The translations under genes and the position numbers were made by a program. The notes under the pieces are model-generated. The model was not told where the DNA came from and made no database searches. It was given only the letters and a program-made list of their open reading frames with translations. Source: Aurantiacibacter gangjinensis (GTDB lineage Bacteria > Pseudomonadota > Alphaproteobacteria > Sphingomonadales > Sphingomonadaceae). From it: a stretch of DNA of 64,000 bases. The stretch covers positions 992,001 through 1,056,000 of the forward strand of contig NZ_CP018097.1 in assembly GCF_001886695.1 (NCBI RefSeq), read 5' to 3'. Every line of letters starts with the position of its first letter. Position 1 is the stretch's first letter. Positions 33,021 to 42,516 of this stretch are shown piece by piece.

Positions 33021-35227
33021 GCGGAACCCTTCCGCAGCGTGAGATTGGGCACGCGGTCTTCCTTCAGCGCCTCTCCACGCCCCGAAAGCGACGGGTTGAC
33101 CATGAAATAGCGGTGACAGTTGAAGCCCGCAGGCTCCTCTCCTTCGGCAATCTCCGCATCATCCGGCTCCACCCGCTCATACTCGCCGGTTTCGCCATCC
33201 AGCAGCCAGCTCTGCTCGGTATCGAGCAAATTGGCGAGCAGGACCTGCTCCAGAACCTGGTCCTGCACGGTGTCGTTATCGATCGGCACCAGCGTTTCCA
33301 CCCGGCGATAGAGATTGCGGTCCATGGCATCGGCGCTGGAAATATAGACCTTGGCCTTGTCGCTCGGCAGCGCCTCTCCATTGCCGAACGCGTAGATGCG
33401 GCTGTGTTCGAGGAACCGGCCGATGATCGATTTGACCGTGATGTTGTCGGAAAGGCCCGGCACGCCGGGACGCAGGCAGCAAATGCCACGCACCACCAGT
33501 ACGATCTGCACGCCCGCCTGACTCGCCTCGTAGAGCTTGTCGATCACGCGTTTCTCGGTGATCTGGTTCATCTTCATCCAGATGGTGGCGGGCTTGCCTT
33601 CGCGGGCAAAGGCGATCTCGGCATCGATCCGCTCAAGCAGCGTTTCCAGCAAGTTGAGCGGCGAGATGGCCAGCTTTTCCATCGCTTGCGGGGCGACATA
33701 GCCGGTGATGAAGTTGAATAGCTTCGCCGCATCGCGCCCGAAGGCCGGGTCGGCGGTGAAATAGCTGAGATCGGTGTAGATCTTCGTGGTGACGGGGTGA
33801 TAATTGCCCGTGCCGAAATGGCAGTAGGTGCGATAGCCGCCATCCTCCTGGCGGGTGACCATGCTGATCTTTGCGTGGGTCTTCCAGTCCACGAAACCGT
33901 AGATCACCTGCACGCCCGCCCGCTCGAGCTCGGCGGCCCATTTGAGGTTCTGCTCCTCGTCGAACCGGGCTTTCAGCTCGACGACAGCGGTGACAGACTT
34001 GCCGTTCTCTGCGGCGCGGACCAGCGCATTGACGACGGGCGATTGCTGGCCGGCGCGATAGAGCGCCTGCTTTATCGAGACGACCGCCGGATCGTCCGCC
34101 GCCTGCCTCAGGAAGTCGACCACCACTTCGAAGCTTTCATAGGGGTGATGGACAACCATGTCCTTCTCGCGGATGGCGGCGAAGGCATCGCCATCATGCT
34201 CCATCACGCGTTCGGGGTAGCGCGGCGAGAAGGCGGTAAACTTCAGGTCCTGCCGATCTTCGCTGACCACCTCGGCGAGGCTGGTAATGCCGAGCATTCC
34301 CTCGGTCTTGGTGACGAAGGCCTGTTCCAGTTCCAGCTTGTCGCGCAGCAATTCCTCGCCCGCGGCATCGAAATCGGCATCGATTTCCAGCAGAATCACC
34401 TGCCCGCGACGACGCCGCTGGATCGCGCTGCGGAAATAGCGCACCAGATCTTCGGCCTCTTCCTCGATCTCGATATCGCTGTCGCGCAGCACGCGGAACA
34501 CGCCGTCGCCCGATATGGCGAAACCGGGAAAGAGCAGCTCGGCATAACGCACCACAACGCGCTCGATAGCGACGTAAATCGCCTCTTCGCCCGGGATGCG
34601 GATGAAGCGCGGAAGGGCGCTGGGGATCAGCACCATTTCCACCAGCTCGCTGCCATCGGCCTCGCGCGTCAGGTTGAACAGCGCACCCAGGCCAAGATTG
34701 GCGACGAAGGGGAAGGGGTGCGCCGGATCGATCGCCTGCGGGGTGATGACCGGGATGATGTGATCGATGAAATACTGCCGCAGCCAAGCTTCGGCCTCAC
34801 CCTCGATCCGGTCCTCACCCTTGATGTGGATTCCTTCAGCCTCCAGCAGCGGGCGCAGGTCGGTGAAAGTGGTCTGCTGCAATTCCTCAAGCTCGCGGAA
34901 CTTCTCGGTAATCGCGGCAAGCTGCTGCTTTGGCGTGCGCCCGTCGATGGACATTTCGCCCACATCGCTGCGCACCTGGCCGACAAGGCCCGCGACGCGG
35001 ATCATCATGAATTCGTCGAGATTGCTGCCGGCGATGGAGAGGAAGCGCAGCCGTTCAAGCAACGGATAGGAAGCGCGATTGGCTTCGGCCAGCACGCGCT
35101 CGTTAAAGGACAGCCAGCTCAGTTCGCGGTTGAAATACAGCTCGCCAGCAGGAAGGCTCTCATGCGGCAGGTTCGCATCAGGCAGCCCGTCCGCGTCCGA
35201 GACGTCATTGGCGGGGACTGTGCTCAT
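33017..35227 (-). CDS. ppk: Polyphosphate kinase 1
   Basis: Makes polyphosphate from ATP and can run backward to regenerate ATP. It has 736 residues, normal PPK1 length. The order is N domain (LYFNRELSWLSFNERVLAEA), head, and two PLD-like C domains. The phosphorylated histidine lies in VDWKTHAKIS, and the second in FLEHSRIYAFGNG. Other marks are HHPYESFEVVVDFLRQAA and KARFDEEQNLKWA. ppx overlaps downstream. The T4SS virB11 gene ends 72 bases upstream, in the same direction, so read-through between the T4SS and the polyphosphate operon is possible. Confidence 0.96.
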   Translation of the reverse strand: MSTVPANDVSDADGLPDANLPHESLPAGELYFNRELSWLSFNERVLAEANRASYPLLERLRFLSIAGSNLDEFMMIRVAGLVGQVRSDVGEMSIDGRTPKQQLAAITEKFRELEELQQTTFTDLRPLLEAEGIHIKGEDRIEGEAEAWLRQYFIDHIIPVITPQAIDPAHPFPFVANLGLGALFNLTREADGSELVEMVLIPSALPRFIRIPGEEAIYVAIERVVVRYAELLFPGFAISGDGVFRVLRDSDIEIEEEAEDLVRYFRSAIQRRRRGQVILLEIDADFDAAGEELLRDKLELEQAFVTKTEGMLGITSLAEVVSEDRQDLKFTAFSPRYPERVMEHDGDAFAAIREKDMVVHHPYESFEVVVDFLRQAADDPAVVSIKQALYRAGQQSPVVNALVRAAENGKSVTAVVELKARFDEEQNLKWAAELERAGVQVIYGFVDWKTHAKISMVTRQEDGGYRTYCHFGTGNYHPVTTKIYTDLSYFTADPAFGRDAAKLFNFITGYVAPQAMEKLAISPLNLLETLLERIDAEIAFAREGKPATIWMKMNQITEKRVIDKLYEASQAGVQIVLVVRGICCLRPGVPGLSDNITVKSIIGRFLEHSRIYAFGNGEALPSDKAKVYISSADAMDRNLYRRVETLVPIDNDTVQDQVLEQVLLANLLDTEQSWLLDGETGEYERVEPDDAEIAEGEEPAGFNCHRYFMVNPSLSGRGEALKEDRVPNLTLRKGSA

Positions 35228-35299
35228 GTGCTGGCCTGCTTCCTAGTGCTGCGCGCGCACCGTTTGGCGCGTATGGCTTTTCAGCGCAAGGTCCGCCGG

Positions 35300-36337
35300 T
35301 CAGTTCCAGGCTTCGACCAGTTCGCTTGCCTTCGCGATGGCCGCGATGCCGCGTTTGCCGTCAGAGCGTTTCAATTGGACAATCACGTCGATCACGCTGC
35401 CCGCATAGGCGATGGTGTCGGCGCGGCTAAGGCCGATGCCGGTCTGCATGACCATGAGCGACAATTGCTCCAACGCTCCGCGCAGCGAATTGGCATGCAC
35501 GGTCGAGAAGCTGCCCGGGTGCCCGGTGTTGATAGCGCGCAGGAAGGATACGCTCTCCGCACCGCGCAATTCGCCAAGCACGATCCGGTCGGGCCGCAGG
35601 CGCAGGGCCGATTGCAGCAATTCGTTTGCAGTGACCTTCGCTTCGCCAAGTTCGCCCTTCACAGCGACGAGGCCGACGGCGTTCGCGCCGGGAAATTTCA
35701 GCTCCGGCGTATCTTCAACCAGCACGACGCGCTCATCGCGCGGAATCTCGCCCAGCATCGCGTTCAAGAAGGTGGTCTTGCCGGTACTGGTACCGCCGGA
35801 AATCAGGATCGTCTTCTTCGCCTGGATGGCGGCACGCAGGAAAGCGATAGGCTGCTGCACCGGATCGGGCATGTCGGCCTCGCTATCCTGTTTCAGCGGT
35901 CCGGAATCGTAAGCATCGAGCGGCAGGTCGAGGCGGCGATGGCGGCGGATGGCCATGGCCCAGTGCTTGCGCGTGGCCGGCGGCCCGCAAAACTGGATGC
36001 GCGCGCCGTCCGGCAGCGTCGCGCCCAGCAGCGGATGCTCGCGGTTGATGCCCTGGTGGCTGATGCGCGCGACCTGTTCGGCGAGGCGCTGCACCAGCTT
36101 GTCGTCGATTTCGGCAATCGCCACGCGCTGCATTCCGGGCGTCGCCGCATCCTCGATCCAGATTTCGCCCGGCTTGTTGACGAGGATTTCGGTGACCGTG
36201 TCGCGGTCCAGCCAGCGGCGGAACGGGGCGAGGTATGCGTCGAGATACACAGAGCCTGCCGGAAGCTGCGGCGCATCTTCCGGTGGCGGGGTCAGCGATG
36301 CTTCCTCGCCGCCAAGCTGGTGGATCTCGGCGCTCAC
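35300..36337 (-). CDS. virB11: VirB11/TrbB-type secretion ATPase
   Basis: Hexameric AAA+ ATPase on the cytoplasmic side of type IV secretion systems. It has 345 residues. An N-terminal domain (about 1-150, with VTEILVNKPGEIWIEDA) precedes the nucleotide domain: Walker A GGTSTGKTTFLNA (about 178-190), the Asp box and LRPDRIVLGELRGAESVSFLRAINTGHPG, followed by STVHANSLRGALEQL (His box). All catalytic elements are intact. It is the last gene of the leftward vir cluster, four bases after virB10. Confidence 0.93.
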   Translation of the reverse strand: MSAEIHQLGGEEASLTPPPEDAPQLPAGSVYLDAYLAPFRRWLDRDTVTEILVNKPGEIWIEDAATPGMQRVAIAEIDDKLVQRLAEQVARISHQGINREHPLLGATLPDGARIQFCGPPATRKHWAMAIRRHRRLDLPLDAYDSGPLKQDSEADMPDPVQQPIAFLRAAIQAKKTILISGGTSTGKTTFLNAMLGEIPRDERVVLVEDTPELKFPGANAVGLVAVKGELGEAKVTANELLQSALRLRPDRIVLGELRGAESVSFLRAINTGHPGSFSTVHANSLRGALEQLSLMVMQTGIGLSRADTIAYAGSVIDVIVQLKRSDGKRGIAAIAKASELVEAWN

Positions 36338-36341
36338 AGCC

Positions 36342-37493
36342 TTAGCGGACCTGCGGAGCGCGGCTGAAATCGAGATGGCGTGCAGTATAGACGCGGATGG
36401 GTTCGCCCATGCCTACGCGAATGGTCGGCGGGCGCTGCCCGTCCTGCTGCAGGGCGGTATTCGCCGCGCTTTGCCCGCCGCCGAGGATGATGCCTGCACC
36501 GCCGCTGGCGACCGTGCTCAACCCGCCGATGACGGACAGCAGCATCGCCGAGCCGAAACGGCTGAAGAAGTGGTTGTCGACATCGCCTTCAAGGCCCGCC
36601 GTCCCGTCGAAACCGGTTGCCGGACTTTGCAATTGCACGGTCACACCATCGGGGCGGATCACGCTTTGCCAGATGACATAGGCGCGGCGTTGGCCCGCCT
36701 GCAGGCCGGACTGGTACTGCCCGACAAGGCGGCTGGAGCGCGGGATGAGCACGCGGCTGCCATCGTGGCTGCGCACATCCTGGCTGACGACCGCGCGCAC
36801 GAAACCGGGCACATCGGTGTTGATCGCGGTCTCGAGGATCGCCGGGATCATCGTGCCCTGCGTCACCGTCGTGGTCGGGTTCACATTCTGCATGGCCACG
36901 GCAGGGCCGCCGCCCACGCCGCCAATGCGCGAGGCGAAGTCGCCCGCCGCGCCGCCACCGGGCACGACAGACCCTTCGGGCGCAATCGCGGCGGCAGCCT
37001 CGGCTGCAGCGGCATTGGCAGCCGCCGCAGACGGCGCCACGCCGCCATCGAAGACAAGCGTCGGCGAGGAATAGGGGTTCTGACCCGGCGCCGCGATAGA
37101 CATCGTATCTGGCGCGCGTGCCAGCGCGGGCGCGGTGGTCGGCGCATCGACATTGACCGGAACACCGGCATTGGCGCTGGGCAGGCCATCGGTGGGCGAC
37201 ATGCCGACCGGTTGCGGAACGGGCGCCGGTACGGCTGCCACGGCATCGGCACTCGCTGCTTCTTCTGCCGAATCGCCCGCATTCAGGCCCCAGAGCGTCG
37301 CCGCGCCAAGCAGGGCAACGAATGCCACTCCGGCAGCAAGGCCCAGCGCGTCGCGGCTGCCATTGCGGTTGGCGACGGCAGGGTAGGAATTGCGACTGGC
37401 GAAGTCGATGACTTCGGTCGTCTCGCTATCGCGCGGATCGCCATCATTCGCGACCCCGCTTGATTTTTCGGGAAGACGCATTGCAAGTTTCAT
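36342..37493 (-). CDS. virB10: VirB10/TrbI-type T4SS channel protein
   Basis: Envelope-spanning T4SS core protein of about 383 residues. A short cytoplasmic N-terminus is followed by one transmembrane helix (about 50-68), a Pro/Ala-rich periplasmic linker, and the C-terminal outer-membrane-channel domain with GTMIPAILETAINTDVPGFVRAVVSQDVRSHDGSRVLIPRSSRLVGQY, then RVYTARHLDF. The ATG at 37493 is chosen for the AAGGAG six to seven bases upstream. It lies between virB9 (13 bases) and virB11 (4 bases). Confidence 0.92.
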   Translation of the reverse strand: MKLAMRLPEKSSGVANDGDPRDSETTEVIDFASRNSYPAVANRNGSRDALGLAAGVAFVALLGAATLWGLNAGDSAEEAASADAVAAVPAPVPQPVGMSPTDGLPSANAGVPVNVDAPTTAPALARAPDTMSIAAPGQNPYSSPTLVFDGGVAPSAAAANAAAAEAAAAIAPEGSVVPGGGAAGDFASRIGGVGGGPAVAMQNVNPTTTVTQGTMIPAILETAINTDVPGFVRAVVSQDVRSHDGSRVLIPRSSRLVGQYQSGLQAGQRRAYVIWQSVIRPDGVTVQLQSPATGFDGTAGLEGDVDNHFFSRFGSAMLLSVIGGLSTVASGGAGIILGGGQSAANTALQQDGQRPPTIRVGMGEPIRVYTARHLDFSRAPQVR

Positions 37494-37506
37494 GTGCCTG
37501 TCTCCT

Positions 37507-38298
37507 TTATCCGTCGCTCTGCGATGTGCCGTCGGCATTGACCGCGCCCACGGGGCCCCGGTTGGTCAATAGCGCGACATCCTCGCCCGAACGCAGGATG
37601 ATTTCGCTGGGCACCACATCCAGCACGATCACATCGCCGCGCACGGCGAAGTTGACCGGGCCTTCGGTACCCTGGTGATCTTTCACCAGTATGGCAGGCA
37701 TTGGCTGTCCGGCGGGCCATTCCATGAAGGTGGCGCTGCCATCGTCATAGATGCGTTCCGGCCACAGGCCGCTGGTGCCGCTGCTCTCCCAATCGAAATT
37801 CAGCGAAGTGGGATCGACCACGGCATAGTCGTCATTGGCGGCGGCCAGTTCCAGCGCGTTCGGCCCTTCGGCATAAGCGGAAGCAAGCGCTGGGCCATCG
37901 TCTTCCTCCAGTGGTCGCAACTCCACCGGGTAAGTAAATGTCAGCACGTAAAGCGGAGTGCGATGGCTGGGGCTGGCGACGAGATCGAAGAGATAGGTGT
38001 GGCGATTGGTGACCACGGTCATGTTCGTCGTCGCGCGCGGTGCCAGCGGTTTGACGAACAGCAGGTTGGCGCGCCGGTTGGGGGTGATCTGCCAGCTCTG
38101 GCTGTCACCCACGGCGACGTTCTCGATAGCCTCGCCCTCACCGAAGCGGATGGTGGACTGCACGTTCGTGCGCCCCTCGATGCGCACCACCTCGCCCGGA
38201 TCGTAAAGCCGTTCGACAAGGCGCGGGTCCTGCGCGGCGGCAGGGCCGGCAAGGGTGATCGAAGCCAAAAGGCCCGCGGCGACCAGTGCGCGGATCAT
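37507..38298 (-). CDS. virB9: VirB9/TrbG-type T4SS core protein
   Basis: Periplasmic/outer-membrane core-ring component of 263 residues with a signal peptide (about 1-22, cut near AAA-Q). Family marks: an N-terminal beta domain with RLYDPGEVVRIEGRTNVQSTIRF, NLLFVKPLAPRATTNMTVVTNRHTYLFDL, and a C-terminal domain with WPERIYDDGSATFMEWP and VLDVVPSEIILRSGEDVALLTN. Its start shares four bases (ATGA) with the virB6 stop. No virB7 lipoprotein gene, its usual disulfide partner, is seen before it, nor virB8. Confidence 0.93.
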   Translation of the reverse strand: MIRALVAAGLLASITLAGPAAAQDPRLVERLYDPGEVVRIEGRTNVQSTIRFGEGEAIENVAVGDSQSWQITPNRRANLLFVKPLAPRATTNMTVVTNRHTYLFDLVASPSHRTPLYVLTFTYPVELRPLEEDDGPALASAYAEGPNALELAAANDDYAVVDPTSLNFDWESSGTSGLWPERIYDDGSATFMEWPAGQPMPAILVKDHQGTEGPVNFAVRGDVIVLDVVPSEIILRSGEDVALLTNRGPVGAVNADGTSQSDG

Positions 38299-39485
38299 GA
38301 TGCGTTCTCCGTAGAGCGTTTGGGCGCGGACTTGAAGCGGCTCCCTATGCCGCGTGCGCGCGAAGTGGTGGACGAGCCTCCCTGGCCCGAAGTGGCAGTG
38401 CCACCCTGAATGATGCGTGTCTCGCGCGTCGTGCTGCCGCCGGTGTCGTTGGCTGCGACAGGCGCGGCTGCCGCCACGCGGATGTCGCGCGATCCGGCTG
38501 CCGACGCGGTTTGCGCGGCGCGATCCTGCGCGGTGGTGTTGGCGATGGTTTGCGTCGCAGGCGGGACCTGCTGGCCGCGACCCCCCATGTCGGCACCGCC
38601 TGCATCGGCTGCGGCATTGGGCGCGAAGCCGAAGACCGTCCAGCCGCTCACCATGGTGGTGGTGACCTTCAGCACCATGAACATCAGCGCCAGATGGACC
38701 GCGCCGATCATGAAAAACGCCATGGCAGGTCGCACATCGATCTCGCCATTCGATCCGGCAAGGCTGGAGAGAACGGGCACGGCCAGTTCCAGCATCAGCG
38801 AGCCACCCAGCACCGCGAAGAGCGGCGCCAGCGCCATCAGCACGACGCCTTTGAGCCAGCCCACAAACACACCGCGCGTCGGGTTGAACAGCGCCATCAC
38901 GATGAAAATCGGACCGAGGCCCATCAGGATCGCCAGCGCGATCTTGCAGGTGGCAAGGATGCCAACCGTGCCCAGCAGCAGCATCGTGCCGCCGCTCCAC
39001 AGCAGGCCCGGAGGCGAGAAGAGCGACGTGTCGTTCTCCATTGCCTCTCCGCCCGATGCTTCCATCAGCGAGAGCATGACGATATCGAGCTTGTCGGCGA
39101 AGACGATGGTGGCGGAACCATCCGTGCCCATCAGCACATTGGCGATCTCGTCCGGAGCGCCGACCGCGAGGTTCCAGAATACGGCCTGGAAGGCCACCCA
39201 GCTGGTTGCGAAGGTGATGACCAGCACCAGCGTCAGCATGCGCGGTGTGAGGCTGGAGAGGCCGAGGCGCAGGCGTCCGGTCAGCAGGCCGAAACCGAGG
39301 AAAGCGATCCACAGCGTCAGCAGGATGGTGAGCGCGGGACCAAAGGCGCCGTCGGCGGTAAACAGGCGGTTGAACGCAGCCTGCGCCATTTCGCTCGCCG
39401 CGCAGTCGACCGCGCGCAGCGAGGCGCCGATACCGGCACCCACATCCTGCATGGCAGCTGCACAGGCGGCGGAAGCGTTCGTCAC
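38295..39485 (-). CDS. virB6: VirB6/TrbL-type polytopic T4SS protein
   Basis: Inner-membrane T4SS component of 396 residues with a periplasmic N-terminus, about six to seven hydrophobic helices (residues 30-270) and a long, low-complexity C-terminal tail (about 280-396, rich in Ala, Gly, Thr, Gln). It contains WSGGTMLLLGTVGILATCKIALAILMGLGPIFIVMALFNPTRGVFVGWLKG, typical of TrbL/VirB6. The GTG at 39485 overlaps the virB4 stop (GTGA), which supports this start. It ends by overlapping virB9. Confidence 0.88.
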   Translation of the reverse strand: MTNASAACAAAMQDVGAGIGASLRAVDCAASEMAQAAFNRLFTADGAFGPALTILLTLWIAFLGFGLLTGRLRLGLSSLTPRMLTLVLVITFATSWVAFQAVFWNLAVGAPDEIANVLMGTDGSATIVFADKLDIVMLSLMEASGGEAMENDTSLFSPPGLLWSGGTMLLLGTVGILATCKIALAILMGLGPIFIVMALFNPTRGVFVGWLKGVVLMALAPLFAVLGGSLMLELAVPVLSSLAGSNGEIDVRPAMAFFMIGAVHLALMFMVLKVTTTMVSGWTVFGFAPNAAADAGGADMGGRGQQVPPATQTIANTTAQDRAAQTASAAGSRDIRVAAAAPVAANDTGGSTTRETRIIQGGTATSGQGGSSTTSRARGIGSRFKSAPKRSTENAS

Positions 39486-41905
39486 TCTGCGGCCTCCCGG
39501 TTGAGGCCGTCGGCAGGCTCGCTGCCATCGGCTTCGGGCCAGGGGCGATTGGTGAGCGCGGGATACCACTGCGAGGGGTCGTCGCCCACGGCTTCACGCA
39601 GGAGGTCCAGCCGGCGCACGCTGCTTTCGCGACCCGACAGCACCGTCAGCACTTCGGGCGCGCCCGACAGGTCAAGCCGGACGACGACGCTGGCATCGGG
39701 CTGGCGCACGAGGAAGCAGCGACTATGCGCGGGCAGGCTCTTGATGAGCGAGAGCTCGTGCTCTGTCAGGCCGAAGCCTTCGCAATAATCCTCTGCGCGG
39801 GCGCGGGCATTGGGCATGAAGACCATGGTGGCCGTCTGCTCCACCAGCGCGGTGGATATCCGGCTATCGAGCGCATCGCGCGCACTTTGCGTGGCGAAAC
39901 CGACCAGTGCGTTGCGTTTTCGCAGCGTCTTCAGCCAGTCGCGAATGCGCGCGGCGAAAACCTCGTCATCCAGCGCTTTCCAGCCCTCGTCGATCAGCAC
40001 CATGGTGGGCTGGCCATCCAGCCGCTCGTCGATGCGATGGAAGAGATACATCATCACCGGCGTGCGCAGCTTGGGATTTTCCAGCAGCGCCGTCATGTCG
40101 AAGCCCATCACACGGGTCGAAAGGTCCAGCCGGTCGGTTTTGTTATCGAACAGCCAGCCATGCTCGCCATCGTCGATCCATGCCGAAAGACGGTCGGCCA
40201 GATCGCCGGCTTGCGGACGCCTGGCGCCACTCACCAGTTCCTTGAAATAGCGCAGGCGGCGCAGCGACGGATCGTTGGAATAGGCGGCATCGACAGCCGC
40301 TGCGATGGTCGCGCTTTCCTCCGGCCCGTCGGCTTGCAGCATCACGGAAAGCCAGTCGCGCAGGAAGCCGCGATTGGCGGGCGTATCGGGCAGGGCAAGC
40401 GGATTGAACCCGGTCGGCTCGCCCGAACGAATGCGGTCATAAGTGCCGCCGATACCGCGAATGAACAGTTCCGCGCCGCGATCCTTGTCGAACAGGATAG
40501 TGCGCGGCTTGAACTTCTGCGCCTGCGCGGCGAGGAAATTCATCACCACCGTCTTGCCCGAACCGCTCGGCCCGATGACCGAGAAATTGCCAAGATCGCC
40601 ATGGTGGAAATTGAAGAAGAACGGCGTGGAGCTGGTCGTCTGCAGCAGCGTGACCGCCTCGCCCCAATGATTGCCCTCAGCCTGCCCCAGCGCCATGCCG
40701 TGAAGGCTGCCGAAGCTTGCCATGTTCGCGGTGGAAATCATCGCGCGGCGCACGAGATATTGCTCATTGCCCGGGAACTGGCCCCAGAAGGCAGGTTCGA
40801 GGTTGGTATCCTCGCGCACGGCGATCGCGCCGGTATCGGCAAGGCTGGCCGCCACGGCGGCGCTGGCATCGTCCAGACGCGGCAGGCTGCTTTCGCGCAC
40901 CAACACGGTGAGGTGATGGTCGCCAAAGCCGACCGAGCCTGCGCCCAACTCGTCGCGCGCGGCCATCATGTCCGCCCGCTCTGCCTGCGCGTCTTCATCG
41001 GCGCTTTTCAGGCGGCGAATGGCAAGGTCGATCTTCTCGCGCGCGGTCTGGCGTTCCTGCGGGGCAAAGCTTTCGCACACGATCATCTCGTGCGGCATGC
41101 GCAACATGGCATCGAGGAGGCCCGGGCTGGTGGTGTCGGGATAATCCTTGAGGCTCAGGATCGCCGCGTAATCGGCCCCGCCGCTGCCGCGCATCTCCAT
41201 CGCATCGAGGCCGAAGCTGGCGCGGCGATAGGGCAGCATATTGCCGACATCCACGTCCTCGTCCGGGCGGCGCACGGGGCGCATTTCGCCATTATAAATG
41301 GCCGATAGCAGCTCCAGCAGCTCGTTGTTCACCGCGCCCGTTGCCCCGGTGTAGTCGCCAAGCACCTGTGCATCATATTCGGTCAGGCCGGCAGCCAGCG
41401 CCTGCAAAGCGCCGCGCAGCGAACGCAGGTCCTTGGGGTCGACCCCGTCATCCTGCCTGCCGCGCCGCAGCTTCTTGCCGAGCTTTTCTGCCAGCCCCGC
41501 CTTGCCGCGCGCAGGGCGACGGATGAGCGTGATGAACTGGTCGTTCACGAAGAGAGAGCCGGAGGACAGTTTTTCCTGCCAGCGCCGATCGATATGCGCC
41601 GAAAGCGGGTCGTCGAAGCGGGCTTCCAGCTCAACGCTCACGCGGCGGCGGATCACATGGTGATAGAGGACGAAGCGCGCATCGAGGTTGGAGCGCAGCA
41701 TGACCTCGCGCGTGGCGGCATGGGCGTTGAGCGCGTCTGTATCTTCGGTCTCGAACAGCAGGCCTGGCACTTGCAACGCGGCCATCAGCGACCCGTCGCG
41801 CAATTCGAGCACATCGGAATCGACCAGGCGCGCATAGGGCAGGCGATCACCCGCCTGCGCTTCCTTCGCGCTCCACGATGCCGGTCCGAGCCATTTTGTG
41901 CTCAT
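39482..41905 (-). CDS. virB4: VirB4-type T4SS ATPase
   Basis: Large cytoplasmic/membrane-associated ATPase of 807 residues that powers pilus assembly and secretion. N-terminal VirB4 domain with DRLPYARLVDSDVLELRDGSLMAALQVPG, then a C-terminal RecA-like domain with Walker A IGPSGSGKTVVMNFL (about 440-455), RTILFDKDRGAELFIRGIGG and Walker B PTMVLIDEGWKALDDE. The start at 41905 is supported by GGGAG upstream. VirB3 is separate, not fused. It is the only motor besides VirB11; no VirD4/TraG coupling ATPase is encoded in the cluster. Confidence 0.95.
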   Translation of the reverse strand: MSTKWLGPASWSAKEAQAGDRLPYARLVDSDVLELRDGSLMAALQVPGLLFETEDTDALNAHAATREVMLRSNLDARFVLYHHVIRRRVSVELEARFDDPLSAHIDRRWQEKLSSGSLFVNDQFITLIRRPARGKAGLAEKLGKKLRRGRQDDGVDPKDLRSLRGALQALAAGLTEYDAQVLGDYTGATGAVNNELLELLSAIYNGEMRPVRRPDEDVDVGNMLPYRRASFGLDAMEMRGSGGADYAAILSLKDYPDTTSPGLLDAMLRMPHEMIVCESFAPQERQTAREKIDLAIRRLKSADEDAQAERADMMAARDELGAGSVGFGDHHLTVLVRESSLPRLDDASAAVAASLADTGAIAVREDTNLEPAFWGQFPGNEQYLVRRAMISTANMASFGSLHGMALGQAEGNHWGEAVTLLQTTSSTPFFFNFHHGDLGNFSVIGPSGSGKTVVMNFLAAQAQKFKPRTILFDKDRGAELFIRGIGGTYDRIRSGEPTGFNPLALPDTPANRGFLRDWLSVMLQADGPEESATIAAAVDAAYSNDPSLRRLRYFKELVSGARRPQAGDLADRLSAWIDDGEHGWLFDNKTDRLDLSTRVMGFDMTALLENPKLRTPVMMYLFHRIDERLDGQPTMVLIDEGWKALDDEVFAARIRDWLKTLRKRNALVGFATQSARDALDSRISTALVEQTATMVFMPNARARAEDYCEGFGLTEHELSLIKSLPAHSRCFLVRQPDASVVVRLDLSGAPEVLTVLSGRESSVRRLDLLREAVGDDPSQWYPALTNRPWPEADGSEPADGLNREAAE

Positions 41906-41925
41906 GCGAAAATACTCCCTGCCAC

Positions 41926-42207
41926 TCAGGCAGCGTAACTGTTGCAGCCCCAGCGGCTGTAATTCTTCACCCGCGGGCAGGTGCTGACCTTGGTGATCCA
42001 GAGGTCGAAAATGCGCGGCTCGCGCAGGCTGGCGAGATAGCCCACCGTATGCATCGCCAGTGCAATCGGCACGAACCACCAGCTTTTCAGGATCAGGAAC
42101 GCGATGGTCGAAACCATCATGTTGATGATGAAGAAGTTCATCGTCACGCCGGCGAACATCTGCGGGCGGGTCAATGCGCGGTGCACGGGATAGCGGGTGA
42201 GTTGCAT
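41926..42207 (-). CDS. virB3: VirB3-type T4SS membrane protein
   Basis: Small inner-membrane protein of 93 residues. It starts MQLTRYPVHRALTRPQMFAGV, the typical VirB3 N-terminus, then two close transmembrane helices (about 20-62), and ends in a polar region with the unusual cysteine-containing tail RWGCNSYAA. It lies between virB2 (10 bases) and virB4 (20 bases), the canonical order. ATG 42207 gives the expected length. Confidence 0.88.
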   Translation of the reverse strand: MQLTRYPVHRALTRPQMFAGVTMNFFIINMMVSTIAFLILKSWWFVPIALAMHTVGYLASLREPRIFDLWITKVSTCPRVKNYSRWGCNSYAA

Positions 42208-42217
42208 GGCGCCGGTC

Positions 42218-42514
42218 CTACCCTGCCGCGCCCTGAATGCCCGCCACGATGGAAGCGGCACCGAAGATGATGAAGCAGCCCAGGATCACCGTCGCGCCGA
42301 AACGCCAGTTCATCCGGCCGGTCAGCATCAGGAAGCCGACGGCGGCTACGGCCATAACGGCCACGGCCGTCGCCACGCTGCCCAGCAGCGTGTTCTGCAT
42401 CCAGGTCAGCGCGTTGTTGATTGGGCCCGAGCCTGCCGGATCGGCGGCCTGCGCATGGGAGGCAGAGGGCACCATCAGCGCGGCAAGCGCCAGCAAGCGG
42501 AAATACAATGTCAT
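42218..42514 (-). CDS. virB2: VirB2/TrbC-type pilin
   Basis: T4SS pilus subunit of 98 residues. Signal peptide (about 1-22, cut near SHA-Q), then a short loop and two hydrophobic helices (about 45-65 and 70-93) separated by GRMNWRFGA, as in VirB2/TrbC pilins. The final residues are Gly/Ala-rich. It is preceded by the virB1-like gene with a two-base gap. Confidence 0.9.
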   Translation of the reverse strand: MTLYFRLLALAALMVPSASHAQAADPAGSGPINNALTWMQNTLLGSVATAVAVMAVAAVGFLMLTGRMNWRFGATVILGCFIIFGAASIVAGIQGAAG

Positions 42515-42516
42515 AG

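Noticed and set aside
33797-36367. 856-codon open frame on the + strand across ppk and virB11
   Set aside because: Exact antisense shadow of two well-supported genes; composition (His-, Asp- and Arg-rich) is that of reversed GC-rich coding DNA.
37507-39597. One long frame joining virB9 to upstream codons (696 residues)
   Set aside because: The upstream 430 codons are antisense-like and out of frame with virB6; the real virB9 start is ATG 38298 with a signal peptide.
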